Below are positions 10,299-18,491 of a stretch of DNA of 64,000 bases, piece after piece (positions within the stretch are counted from its first letter, which is position 1; the number at the start of each line of letters is the position of its first letter). The stretch covers positions 2,069,501 to 2,133,500 of the forward strand of contig NC_014923.1 in the NCBI RefSeq assembly GCF_000185905.1. Direction: 5' to 3'. The DNA is from Mesorhizobium ciceri biovar biserrulae WSM1271 (GTDB lineage Bacteria; Pseudomonadota; Alphaproteobacteria; Rhizobiales; Rhizobiaceae). The notes under the pieces are model-generated. The model saw only the letters and a list, made by a program, of their open reading frames with translations, had not been told where the DNA came from and did no database searches. A program made the translations under genes and the position numbers.

Positions 10299-11183
10299 AT
10301 GCTCTACGATATCAGGCTTCATCTCCACTATGATTACGCTTCCGCTGCCGGCGGCGGTCGTCATCAGGTGCGCGTGCTGCCGTCGACGATATCAGGCGTG
10401 CAGCGCGTCATCGCCGCATCACTGTCCTTTGCGCCGGCGCCCAACGAGCGTTCCGACTTTTCCGATTTCTTCGGCAACAACGTCACCTCGATCGCCTTTC
10501 GCGATGCGCATGATGCGCTCGACATCAGGATGAGCGCCCGCGTGTCGGTGTCTCGGCCCGAGCCCGGGCTCGACGTGTCGCCCGATATCGCCCGGCTCAG
10601 GCAGGAACTCGCCGCGGTGCGGTCTCTGGCACCTGATGCACCGCACCATTTCCTGACGGCCAGCACCCATGCCGGCATCGACGATGCGATCACTGCCTAC
10701 GCACGCAGCAGCATCGCCGGTTCCGCCGCCAGCACGGCCATGAACCTGTGCCATCGCATTCATCGTGATTTCACCTATGACGGCGAGGCGACGACGGTGC
10801 GGACCCGGGCCAGCGATGCCTTCAGGCTGAAGCGCGGTGTCTGCCAGGACTTTTCGCATATCATGATCGCCGGCCTGCGCGGGCTCGGCATTCCCGCTGG
10901 CTATGTCAGCGGCTTCCTGCGCACCATCCCGCCGAAGGGCAAGCCCCGGCTGGAAGGCGCCGATGCCATGCATGCCTGGGTCAAGGTCTGGTGCGGGCGC
11001 GACGCAGGCTGGCAGGAATTCGATCCGACCAACGGCATGCGGGCCAGCAACGACCATATCACCGTCGGCTACGGCCGCGACTATTCGGACGTGGCGCCGA
11101 TCGTCGGCGTGCTCAAGACCACGGGGGGACAGGTCGGCGAGCAGGCTGTCGATGTCATTCCGGTTGTGCTCGAGAAAGCCTGA
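10299..11183 (+). CDS. Transglutaminase-like cysteine peptidase with N-terminal bacterial transglutaminase domain
   Basis: A 294-residue protein with an N-terminal beta domain (MLYDIRLHLHYDYASAAGGGRHQVRVLP) and a papain-fold core: Cys182 in RGVCQDFSHIMI, His225 in MHAWVKVW and Asp241 in EFDPTNG. No signal peptide, so cytoplasmic. It begins 3 bp after the ATP-grasp/alpha-E gene and completes the operon. Family knowledge suggests it is a peptidase that hydrolyses, or exchanges, the amide bond made by the ATP-grasp partner; the two transglutaminases of this operon differ in that only the first carries DUF2126. Confidence 0.92.
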   Translation: MLYDIRLHLHYDYASAAGGGRHQVRVLPSTISGVQRVIAASLSFAPAPNERSDFSDFFGNNVTSIAFRDAHDALDIRMSARVSVSRPEPGLDVSPDIARLRQELAAVRSLAPDAPHHFLTASTHAGIDDAITAYARSSIAGSAASTAMNLCHRIHRDFTYDGEATTVRTRASDAFRLKRGVCQDFSHIMIAGLRGLGIPAGYVSGFLRTIPPKGKPRLEGADAMHAWVKVWCGRDAGWQEFDPTNGMRASNDHITVGYGRDYSDVAPIVGVLKTTGGQVGEQAVDVIPVVLEKA

Positions 11184-11267
11184 AGGCAGGCTCGACACCG
11201 TTTTCGGACGGCGCGTGGAACCAGCGGTCGGCCAGTGGCTTATCTACGGAATTCGCGTGGAGCCGAC

Positions 11268-12374
11268 ATGTTGCAGAAATCCGGAATGTCGCCCGGCCGA
11301 CTGGCTGGCGAGGACGCTGTATCGCCAGATGGCGTGTTCAAAAACGGGGCACAAAGCTCGGCCGATCATGCGTCGCTTAGTTATGTCAGCGATGCCGAGC
11401 CTGGTATCCGGCGGCTGAAGACAGGCAAGGGGTTTTCCTACAAGGGACCGGACGGACGGACGGTTTCGGACGCCACCAAGGCCCGCATCGAGGCGATCGT
11501 CATTCCGCCGGCCTGGACGGATGTGTGGATTTCGCCCGACGCGGACGGCCATATCCAGGCAACCGGCAGGGACCAGCGGGGACGCAAGCAATATCGTTAT
11601 CATCCGCAATGGGCCGAAGAGCGCGATGGTGCCAAATATTCGAGCCTTGTCGCATTCGCCGAGAGCCTGCCGGACCTGCGGCACAGGGTCGATAGCGATC
11701 TGCGCCGTCGTGGCTTGCCGTTCGAGCGGGTCGTCGCCGCGGTTGTCTGGCTGCTCGACAACACGATGATCCGCGTCGGCAATGCCGCCTACGCCCGCGA
11801 CAACAAGAGCTTCGGGCTGACCACGTTGCGCGACCGGCATGTCGATATTGTCGGTTCAAGCCTGCGCTTTGCCTTCAAGGGCAAGTCGGGCAAGGAGTGG
11901 AAGCTGAAGCTGGCCGACCGCCGCATCGCCAGGATTGTGCGTGGCGCGCAGGACCTGCCAGGCCAGAAGCTGTTCCAGTATCTCGATGAGGACGGCGACA
12001 GGCGGCCGGTCCGCTCCGAGGACGTCAACCGCTATATCCGTGAGGCGGTCGGTGACGCCTTCAGTTCGAAGCATTTCCGCACCTGGGGCGGCACCATTCA
12101 CGCCGCGTCACTGTTTGCGCAAACGGAACTGCCGCAAAGCCAGACGCAGCGAAACAGGGCGATGAACAGCGTCATCGACAAGGTTGCCGAACGGCTGGGT
12201 AATACGCGTGCCGTCTGCCGCAAATGCTATATCCATCCGCGGGTCTTCGAAGCGTGGTCCGAGGGACGGTTGCTGGATGAAATGGCGCAGGCCAACAAGC
12301 GCAAACGGGCGATTGCCGGTCTCGATGACGAGGAAGCTCTCGTGCTGCGATGGCTGAAACTGGGAGAAAGCTGA
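11268..12374 (+). CDS. DNA topoisomerase IB (poxvirus/bacterial type)
   Basis: A 368-residue type IB topoisomerase, which relaxes supercoils through a 3'-phosphotyrosine intermediate. The N-terminal DNA-clamp domain (GKGFSYKGPDGRTVSD, VIPPAWTDVWISPDADGHIQATGRDQRGRKQYRYHP in parts, nt 11425-11615) precedes the catalytic domain with MIRVGN, FKGKSGKEW, KHFRTWGGT and the active tyrosine Tyr321 in CRKCYIHPRV. The ATG at 11268 has a GGAG ribosome-binding site; an in-frame GTG at 11235 is the alternative. Followed by a clear intrinsic terminator, so it is separate from the sigma-factor operon downstream. Confidence 0.93.
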   Translation: MLQKSGMSPGRLAGEDAVSPDGVFKNGAQSSADHASLSYVSDAEPGIRRLKTGKGFSYKGPDGRTVSDATKARIEAIVIPPAWTDVWISPDADGHIQATGRDQRGRKQYRYHPQWAEERDGAKYSSLVAFAESLPDLRHRVDSDLRRRGLPFERVVAAVVWLLDNTMIRVGNAAYARDNKSFGLTTLRDRHVDIVGSSLRFAFKGKSGKEWKLKLADRRIARIVRGAQDLPGQKLFQYLDEDGDRRPVRSEDVNRYIREAVGDAFSSKHFRTWGGTIHAASLFAQTELPQSQTQRNRAMNSVIDKVAERLGNTRAVCRKCYIHPRVFEAWSEGRLLDEMAQANKRKRAIAGLDDEEALVLRWLKLGES

Positions 12375-12395
12375 CCGACGCGGCCGACGGGGGCC

Positions 12396-12420
12396 AAATC
12401 CGTCACATCTGGATTTTTTT
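12396..12420 (+). terminator. Intrinsic terminator after the topoisomerase gene
   Basis: AAATCC, a 9-nt loop, GGATTT, then a run of Ts (seven counting the stem end) followed by atcg. It lies 22 bp after the topoisomerase stop codon. Confidence 0.65.
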
Positions 12421-12430
12421 ATCGACGTCA

Positions 12431-12457
12431 TGTCGGGATCGGTCTTACTGTTTCGTC
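12431..12457 (+). promoter_or_regulatory. Candidate ECF-type promoter in front of the YCII/sigma-factor operon
   Basis: TGTCGG, 17 bp, CGTC, located 25-51 bp upstream of the YCII-family start. GC-rich TGTCG-type -35 and CG(T/A)-type -10 elements are expected for ECF42 group sigma factors, which usually drive their own operon. The match is short, so this is a proposal rather than an identification. Confidence 0.35.
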
Positions 12458-12481
12458 CTTTGACAGAGAAAAGGACCAGCC

Positions 12482-12856
12482 ATGCTCTACGCAATCCTCT
12501 GCTATGCCTCCGAAGATGTCGTCTGCTCCTGGAGCAAGGCACAGGACGACGAGGTCATGGCCAATCTCCTCGACGTTCAGGACAAGTACGCCAAGGCTGG
12601 TCGGCTCGGCCCGGTGGCACGGCTTCTGCCGACCACGGCCGCGACGACGTTGAGGAAGGTCAAAGGCGAATCGGTCGTCATCGACGGGCCGTTCGCCGAG
12701 ACCAAGGAACAGTTTCTCGGCTTCTACACGCTCGAATGCGCCGATCTCGACGAGGCGGTGGAGTTCGCCCGCGAGCTTTCCGAGGTCAACCCGAGCGGCG
12801 GCTCCTATGAAATCCGGCCGGTTTCGGTCTTCAACCCAACAACGGTTTCCGCATGA
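12482..12856 (+). CDS. YCII/DGPF-domain protein, partner of an ECF sigma factor
   Basis: A 124-residue protein of the YCII-related (DGPF) family: MLYAILCYASEDV at the start, the diagnostic SVVIDGPFAETKEQFLGFYTLE segment in the middle (residues 60-80), and a C-terminal AVEFARELSEVNPSGGSYEIRPV strand. A ferredoxin-like fold; enzymatic function is not established for the group. It overlaps the following sigma-factor gene by 4 bp (ATGA). In many bacteria one or more DGPF proteins are encoded beside an ECF42 sigma factor, which is exactly this arrangement, and they are thought to be its targets or modulators. Confidence 0.92.
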   Translation: MLYAILCYASEDVVCSWSKAQDDEVMANLLDVQDKYAKAGRLGPVARLLPTTAATTLRKVKGESVVIDGPFAETKEQFLGFYTLECADLDEAVEFARELSEVNPSGGSYEIRPVSVFNPTTVSA

Positions 12857-14127
12857 CCGAAATGGCCTGGATCAGCTCCGCGATCAGCGCCGCCCGCCCG
12901 CAGGCGATGGGCGCGCTGCTGCGTTATTTCCGCGATCTCGATACGGCGGAGGAAGCTTTCCAGGACGCGTGCCTCAGGGCGTTGAAGAACTGGCCGCAGA
13001 ACGGGCCGCCGCGCGACCCGGCGGCCTGGCTGATCTTTGTCGGCCGCAACAGCGGCATCGATGCGGTGCGCAAGCGCGCCAAGCAGGCGCCGATGCCGGA
13101 GGAAGACCAGGTTTCCGATCTGGAAGACGCCGAGAGCGATATCGCCGAGCGGCTGGACGGGGCGCACTACCGCGACGACATATTGCGGCTGCTGTTCATC
13201 TGCTGCCATCCCGATCTTCCGGCAACACAGCAGATCGCGGTGGCGCTGCGCATCGTCTCCGGTCTCACCGTCAAGCAGATCGCGCGCGCCTTCCTGGTTG
13301 GCGAAAGCGCCATGGAGCAGCGCATCACTCGCGCCAAGGCGCGCATTGCGGACGCCGGCGTGCCGTTCGAGACGCCTGGCGCGGTCGAGCGCTCGGAACG
13401 GCTCGCCGCCGTCGCCGCCATGGTCTACCTGGTCTTCAACGAGGGCTATTCGACCAACAGCGGCGAGGCGCCGGCGCGCGCGCCGCTGTGCGAGGAAGCG
13501 ATCCGGCTGGCACGGCTGTTGCTGCGGCTGTTCCAGACCGAGCCGGAGATCATGGGGCTGACGGCGCTGTTGCTTCTGCAGCATGCGCGCGCACCGGCCC
13601 GTTTCGACGAGAGCGGCGAGATCGTGCTGCTCGAAGACCAGGATCGCAGCCTGTGGAGCCGCAAGATGATCGATGAGGGGCTGGCACTGGTGGACAAGGC
13701 GCTGCGCCATCGCAAGCCCGGCCCTTACCAAGTGCAGGCGGCGATTGCCGCGCTGCATGCGCGGGCCGAAAAGGCCGAGGATACCGACTGGAACGAGATC
13801 GACCTGCTCTACCGCTTGCTGGAGCAGATGCAGCCGTCGCCGGTGGTCACGCTCAACCGGGCCGTCGCGGTCTCGAAGGTGCGTGGACCGGGGGAGGCGC
13901 TGGCCATGATCGAGCCGCTGGAAGAACGGCTTTCCGGCTATTTCCACTTTTTCGGGCTCAAGGGGGGCCTCTTGATGCAGCTCGACCGGGGCGACGAGGC
14001 GCGCGTCGCCTTCGACCGCGCCATAGCGCTTGCGAACACGGCGGCAGAGGCTGCCCATATCCGCATGCATATCGACCGGTTGATCAAGGACGGTGCGGTG
14101 CGCCCGCCGGCGAAAAAGGCAAACTGA
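12853..14127 (+). CDS. ECF42-like RNA polymerase sigma factor with C-terminal TPR-like extension
   Basis: A 424-residue sigma-70 family protein. Region sigma-2 (RPQAMGALLRYFRDLDTAEEAFQDACLRALKNWP, with PAAWLIFVGRNSGIDAVRKR) is followed by sigma-4 (QQIAVALRIVSGLTVKQIARAFLVGESAMEQRITRAKARI split, residues 125-170) and then about 230 extra residues of paired helices (YRLLEQMQPSPVVTLNRAVAVSK, GLKGGLLMQLDRGDEARVAFDRAI) typical of the DUF6596/TPR extension of ECF42. No anti-sigma gene is next to it, as usual for this group, in which the extension itself is thought to control activity. Start overlaps the YCII gene. Confidence 0.92.
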   Translation: MTEMAWISSAISAARPQAMGALLRYFRDLDTAEEAFQDACLRALKNWPQNGPPRDPAAWLIFVGRNSGIDAVRKRAKQAPMPEEDQVSDLEDAESDIAERLDGAHYRDDILRLLFICCHPDLPATQQIAVALRIVSGLTVKQIARAFLVGESAMEQRITRAKARIADAGVPFETPGAVERSERLAAVAAMVYLVFNEGYSTNSGEAPARAPLCEEAIRLARLLLRLFQTEPEIMGLTALLLLQHARAPARFDESGEIVLLEDQDRSLWSRKMIDEGLALVDKALRHRKPGPYQVQAAIAALHARAEKAEDTDWNEIDLLYRLLEQMQPSPVVTLNRAVAVSKVRGPGEALAMIEPLEERLSGYFHFFGLKGGLLMQLDRGDEARVAFDRAIALANTAAEAAHIRMHIDRLIKDGAVRPPAKKAN

Positions 14128-14312
14128 GCGTCACCTCCCCATCTGGCTCAATCGTGTAGTTTGGGCTTGGACCATGCCGGGGTGGCGATTTTCCCCTGAA
14201 ACGAGTAATGCCACGCCATGACTGCGCCTGAAGTGCCTTTCGGCACACGGGCGACACGGCGAAGGCTTAACCCAGCGCCATATGATGGCGACGGGATCTG
14301 AAAGGGACAAGA

Positions 14313-15827
14313 ATGACGATAGGCAAGGAAACGACCGAACTGCTGGCGAAACTGGGCGTGACCAAGGAGGCGCTCGTCGGCGGCGACCTGATCGTGCGCA
14401 GCCCGGTGACGGGCGAGCAGATCGCGGCGCTGAAGACGATCTCGCCGGCTGACGCGGCCAAGGTGATCGATGCCGCGCACAAGGCCTTCCAGGCCTGGCG
14501 CATGGTGCCGGGCCCGCGGCGTGGCGAACTGGTGCGGCTGCTCGGCGAGGAACTGCGCGCGCACAAGGCCGAGCTTGGCCGGCTGGTATCGATCGAGGTC
14601 GGCAAGATCCCGTCCGAGGGGCTCGGCGAAGTGCAGGAGATGATCGACATCTGCGATTTCGCCGTAGGCCTCTCCCGGCAATTGTACGGCCTGACCATCG
14701 CCACCGAGCGCCCGGGCCATCGGATGATGGAAACCTGGCATCCGCTCGGCGTCGTCGGCGTCATTTCCGCCTTCAATTTCCCGGTCGCTGTGTGGTCCTG
14801 GAATGCCGCCCTGGCGCTGGTCTGCGGCGACGCGGTGGTGTGGAAGCCGTCGGAAAAGACGCCGCTGACCGCACTTGCCTGCGAGGCCATCTTCAAGCGT
14901 GCGGTCAAGCGCTTCGGCGCGGACGCACCTGATGGCCTGGCGCCGGTGCTGATCGGCGACCGCGCCGTCGGCGAGATCCTGGTCGATCACCCCAAAGTGC
15001 CGTTGGTTTCGGCGACCGGCTCGACCCGCATGGGCCGCGACGTCGGCCCGCGGCTGGCCAAGCGCTTTGCCCGCGCAGTGCTCGAACTCGGTGGCAACAA
15101 TGCCGGCATCGTCTGCCCGAGCGCCGATCTCGACATGGCGCTGCGCGCGATTGCCTTTGGAGCGATGGGCACGGCCGGCCAGCGCTGCACGACGCTGCGG
15201 CGCCTGTTCGTGCATGACAGCGTCTACGACGCCCTGGTTCCGCGCCTCAAGAAGGCTTACGAGAGTGTGTCTGTCGGCAATCCGCTGGAGACCTCCTCGC
15301 TGGTCGGGCCACTGATCGACAAGGCGGCATACGAGGCCATGCAGAAGGCGCTGAAGGAAGCCGCCGCCCATGGTGGCAAGGTGACCGGCGGCGCACGGGT
15401 CGAGAACGGGCACCCGGATGCCTATTACGTGCACCCGGCGCTGGTCGAGATGCCCAAGCAGGTGGCCCCTGTCACGGAAGAGACCTTCGCGCCGATCCTC
15501 TATGTGATGAAATATTCGGATTTCGACGCCGTGCTCGACGAGCACAATGCCGTGGGCGCAGGCCTGTCGTCGTCGATCTTCACCCGCGACCTGCAGGAAT
15601 CCGAGCGTTTCCTGGGTGTCGACGGATCGGATTGCGGCATTGCCAATGTCAACATCGGTACCTCGGGCGCTGAGATCGGCGGTGCCTTTGGCGGCGAAAA
15701 GGAAACCGGCGGCGGCCGCGAGAGCGGCTCCGACGCATGGAAGGCCTATATGCGGCGCGCCACCAACACGGTGAACTATTCCAAGGCGCTGCCGCTCGCC
15801 CAGGGCGTGTCGTTCGACATCGACTGA
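14313..15827 (+). CDS. amaB: L-2-aminoadipate-6-semialdehyde dehydrogenase (ALDH7 family)
   Basis: A 504-residue NAD-dependent aldehyde dehydrogenase. Catalytic Cys is in GTAGQRCTTLRRLFV (about residue 292) and the general base Glu in VLELGGNNAGIV (about residue 259); NAD-binding segments are VVGVISAFNFPVAVWSWN and SATGSTRMG. GTAGQRCTT and the NVNIGTSGAEIGGAFGGEKETGGGRESGSDAWK ending (in parts) are typical of ALDH7/antiquitin, which oxidises aminoadipate semialdehyde in lysine breakdown. ATG 14313 with GGGACAAG upstream. Together with glutaryl-CoA dehydrogenase at 3.2 kb this window holds two steps of lysine catabolism, in separate transcription units. Confidence 0.9.
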   Translation: MTIGKETTELLAKLGVTKEALVGGDLIVRSPVTGEQIAALKTISPADAAKVIDAAHKAFQAWRMVPGPRRGELVRLLGEELRAHKAELGRLVSIEVGKIPSEGLGEVQEMIDICDFAVGLSRQLYGLTIATERPGHRMMETWHPLGVVGVISAFNFPVAVWSWNAALALVCGDAVVWKPSEKTPLTALACEAIFKRAVKRFGADAPDGLAPVLIGDRAVGEILVDHPKVPLVSATGSTRMGRDVGPRLAKRFARAVLELGGNNAGIVCPSADLDMALRAIAFGAMGTAGQRCTTLRRLFVHDSVYDALVPRLKKAYESVSVGNPLETSSLVGPLIDKAAYEAMQKALKEAAAHGGKVTGGARVENGHPDAYYVHPALVEMPKQVAPVTEETFAPILYVMKYSDFDAVLDEHNAVGAGLSSSIFTRDLQESERFLGVDGSDCGIANVNIGTSGAEIGGAFGGEKETGGGRESGSDAWKAYMRRATNTVNYSKALPLAQGVSFDID

Positions 15828-15859
15828 GAACTTCGGGATTTTGATCGCCCGCATTGAAA

Positions 15860-15882
15860 GGCATCCCCGTTACGGGGATGCC
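15860..15882. terminator. Perfect hairpin between convergent genes
   Basis: GGCATCCCCG-TTA-CGGGGATGCC: a perfect 10-bp stem with a 3-nt loop between the stop of amaB (15827) and that of the minus-strand gene ending at 15890. There is no long T run on either side, so termination in both directions is plausible but not proven. Confidence 0.55.
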
Positions 15883-15889
15883 GCACCGA

Positions 15890-16798
15890 TCAGCTTCCAG
15901 CCGGCGGAAAACAGGCATTGAAAGCGGTGTCGACGATGGCCAGTTTGGCCGCCTGGACTGTCATGTATTCCTGGTAGAATGTATTCGACACCCACATCAC
16001 CGAATGGCCGCGCTGGCCGAGCCAGCCGATGCTGCCGAGATTCTCGGCAGCGCGCAGCTTGCGGGCCAGATGGGTCCGCGAGAGCTTGAGCCATTTGGCG
16101 AAATCTCCGATCGAAACCACGCTGGTCGGAATCTGGTCCAGGCCGGCGTGATCGGGGTCGATGCCCGACATCAGCCAGTCCATGACGATGCCGCCATTGT
16201 TGAGCCAGATGAACAGGGAAAAGGTCTGGTTGGGTTCGCGCACCGGCTTGGAGGCAAGCAGGCCGTCCGCCACCAGAGGCTGCAGCCCGGCAACCATCTC
16301 GGGGTGTTCGAGGAACCTGGTCAAGCGGTCAGCGCCGTCGAGGCGATCCAGCGTCCGCAGATGGGCAAGGACCCAGCCGGTAAAGGTCTGCACGGTTGCC
16401 GCCGTCGGCTGCAAAGGGTGCGTACGGCCGTCGCCACCCGACACATACTCGGCGATGTGGTAGTGCAGCATCTCCTTGATGAAGGCGTCCGCCGTGTTGC
16501 GGCTGGCGACCGCATGCTGGTGCACGAACTCGATGAACCGCGATACCGTCAGTTCCTTGCGGCGGTCGTGCGGATCGCGCCTGAAATGCATGGCGAGGCC
16601 GACATGACCCATCAGCCAACGCTGCTGCGTGGCGAAAATGGAAGCCAGGCGAGGGCTCTCCTCATAGATTCGGATCAGCGCCAGGGACTGTTCCTGAACG
16701 TAGCGATGCAACGCCGGATGGCCGGCAATATCTTCCAATTTCAGCGCCATCCTCCTGGTGTTCCGGTTCAACTCCAAAAGCCGAGTTGCGCTCCACAT
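15890..16798 (-). CDS. Protein of unknown function with possible C-terminal helix-turn-helix
   Basis: I do not recognise the family. The 302-residue protein is soluble and mostly helical, with no signal peptide or membrane segment. Near the C-terminus VSIGDFAKWLKLSRTHLARKLRAAENLG followed by IGWLGQRGHSVMWVSNTF reads as a helix-turn-helix with a wing, so a transcriptional regulator is likely. The N-terminal two thirds (YIRIYEESPRL, FIEFVHQHAVASRNTADAFIKEMLHYHIAEY) could be an input domain. The start at 16798 has a ggaagg ribosome-binding site 7 nt upstream; the next methionine (16750) has AGGAGG directly abutting it and is less likely. Convergent with amaB. Confidence 0.75.
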   Translation of the reverse strand: MWSATRLLELNRNTRRMALKLEDIAGHPALHRYVQEQSLALIRIYEESPRLASIFATQQRWLMGHVGLAMHFRRDPHDRRKELTVSRFIEFVHQHAVASRNTADAFIKEMLHYHIAEYVSGGDGRTHPLQPTAATVQTFTGWVLAHLRTLDRLDGADRLTRFLEHPEMVAGLQPLVADGLLASKPVREPNQTFSLFIWLNNGGIVMDWLMSGIDPDHAGLDQIPTSVVSIGDFAKWLKLSRTHLARKLRAAENLGSIGWLGQRGHSVMWVSNTFYQEYMTVQAAKLAIVDTAFNACFPPAGS

Positions 16799-17136
16799 TT
16801 TTCAGCCTTCCACGGCTGTGTCCAGAGGCACCAAATGCGAAGAGCAAGCCCAACCCGAACACGGGTCGGGCAACGACCGGTCCATGGTGGGATCGGCTAG
16901 CCGATTGCCATGCCCTGGGAAGCGCGCCGGTGATCTGCGGCTTGACGAGGATGGTGGAGAGTGAGTTACCGTGCCAAGCGCAATCGCGACAAGATCAGCC
17001 AGGTAATCCAGCTGCGCGAACCGCGCCGCGCGTCAGTCGTCTGCAGTAGCGTTTCCAACTGGTCGATGGCGGCATCTCTCGCCACCATACGCGACCAAAC
17101 CGACCGGCTTTGGCCGGCCGGTTGGTACGATCGGGA
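16799..17136. other. Gene-free stretch with one stem-loop
   Basis: I see no convincing gene here. It holds the promoter side of the minus-strand gene that starts at 16798. At 17095-17125 there is a GC-rich stem-loop (CCAAACCGACCGGC, loop tttg, GCCGGCCGGTTGG, one bulge and one mismatch) 12 bp beyond the stop of the His-rich minus-strand gene, which may end that transcript. Confidence 0.5.
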
Positions 17137-17472
17137 TCAGCCGCAGACGCGGACCTCTTCGATCACCCTGTGGTGGTGGCGCCAGTGCTTGACCAGTTCG
17201 ATATGGCAGCGATGATGCCTGTGGTGGCGGCGATATTCGCCGTACCGGTATCCGCCATCGTCATACTGAACGTTCCGGTCGCCATCATACTGATTGTCGG
17301 AATAGCGATCCCGGTGGTGACGGCGAATAACGATCCCACTGTCGGAATCGTCATCCGGCAGATATCTGTCGTCGTCGTCGGACTGGATGGTCACGCTTGC
17401 CGCTCGCGTCGGCGCAGTGATCGCCGCTGTCGCGGCCAATGCCAACAGGGAAGCCAGAATCAACTTCTTCAT
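17137..17472 (-). CDS. Small secreted His/Asp/Arg-rich protein
   Basis: A 111-residue protein with a clear Sec signal peptide (MKKLILASLLALAATAAITAPTRAA, cleavage near residue 25). The mature part begins with an acidic run (SDDDDRYLPDDDSDSG) and continues with RRHHRDRYSDNQYDGDRN, then YRRHHRHHRCHIELVKHWRHHHR. Two cysteines, in HHRCH and at the last-but-one position, could pair. The many histidines suggest metal binding, which is inference. Ribosome-binding site aggaggacgag upstream of the ATG. It is a single gene between two minus-strand units. Similar short His-rich exported proteins are common in rhizobia, without assigned function. Confidence 0.7.
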   Translation of the reverse strand: MKKLILASLLALAATAAITAPTRAASVTIQSDDDDRYLPDDDSDSGIVIRRHHRDRYSDNQYDGDRNVQYDDGGYRYGEYRRHHRHHRCHIELVKHWRHHHRVIEEVRVCG

Positions 17473-17534
17473 CTCGTCCTCCTACACGTTCAAGACATGG
17501 TAACTCGCGGAAGAACTGGGCGTTCCGACTAATT

Positions 17535-18383
17535 TTACACTCTTTGCGACGCGGGAGACATCAAGGCGTTATCGTCCACCCGCTCCAGTCGCACGAAAGC
17601 TGTCAGCGGCAGGTGGTCGGAGGCAACGCGTGAAAGCGGCGTGTCATGCGCGTCGATGGCGGCAATCATGCCATGCCGGTTGGCCATGATCCGGTCGAGC
17701 GCCAGCAGCGGCAGGTTCGACGGGAAGGTGGGGACCGCCGGCGGCTGCGGGCCGAACGTCGCATGCAGCGTGTTGAGAGCGGAGCGGTTGCCAAGCCGCC
17801 ATTCGTTGAGGTCGCCGAGCAGCAGGGTCGGTCTTTCGTCCGGGCTGTTCATCAGGTCGAGCACGACGCGCGCCTGCTGGGAGCGCGAGCGGCGCAGCAG
17901 GCCAAGATGGGCGGCGATGATGCGCAGCGTCCGGCTTCCATCGAGGTCGATCTCCGCCACCACCGCGCCGCGCGGCTCCAGCCCCGGAAGCTTGATCTGG
18001 TGCACGTCGCGAACGACGCCCTTCTTGAACAGCAAGACGTTGCCATGCCAGCCATGGCCCTTGCCGGTGGCGGAAATCGGCACCGGAACCAGTCCGGTTT
18101 CCCGTTCGAGCCGCGGCAGGTCGAGAAGACCATCACGGTCGCCGAAGCGGTTGTCGGCTTCCTGCAGGGCAATGACATCCGGATCGATTTCGCGGATGAC
18201 GCGGATGGTCCGGTCCGGATCGAACTTCCTGTCGACGCCGATGCATTTGTGGACATTGTAGGAGGCAACCAGCGTGCCGGTGGTGGCTGTCGTCTTGAGT
18301 GCGGCGGCGTTAGCTTTCTGCATCCGGCGGTCACGAAGGGACAGAAGCATGCTTGCCGGGAGGCTGCGTCCAATTCTGTGCAT
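17535..18383 (-). CDS. Endonuclease/exonuclease/phosphatase (EEP) family hydrolase
   Basis: A protein of up to 282 residues with the EEP fold motifs in order: ASYNVHKCIGVD (first metal-site Asn), DVIALQEADNRF (metal-binding Glu), LRIIAAHLGLL, LLLGDLNEWRLG (Asp and Asn) and the C-terminal catalytic ASDHLPLTAFV (Asp-His). Family members hydrolyse phosphodiester bonds in nucleic acids, phosphoinositides or phospholipids; the substrate cannot be told. The start is uncertain: methionines at 18383, 18350 and 18323 are all in frame and none has a strong ribosome-binding site. It is downstream of, and in the same direction as, the phospholipase D-type gene, so the two may share a transcript and act on membrane lipids or extracellular DNA. 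Confidence 0.88.
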   Translation of the reverse strand: MHRIGRSLPASMLLSLRDRRMQKANAAALKTTATTGTLVASYNVHKCIGVDRKFDPDRTIRVIREIDPDVIALQEADNRFGDRDGLLDLPRLERETGLVPVPISATGKGHGWHGNVLLFKKGVVRDVHQIKLPGLEPRGAVVAEIDLDGSRTLRIIAAHLGLLRRSRSQQARVVLDLMNSPDERPTLLLGDLNEWRLGNRSALNTLHATFGPQPPAVPTFPSNLPLLALDRIMANRHGMIAAIDAHDTPLSRVASDHLPLTAFVRLERVDDNALMSPASQRV

Positions 18384-18491
18384 CTGTGCTGCTCGTTCTC
18401 GCTGGCTTCAATTCAGAAGCCGGATACAGTCAAAATAGGCAATTTCGGCGTATGTTCCATGACAGACGAGTTCCTCAAGCGCACCTCCGCC

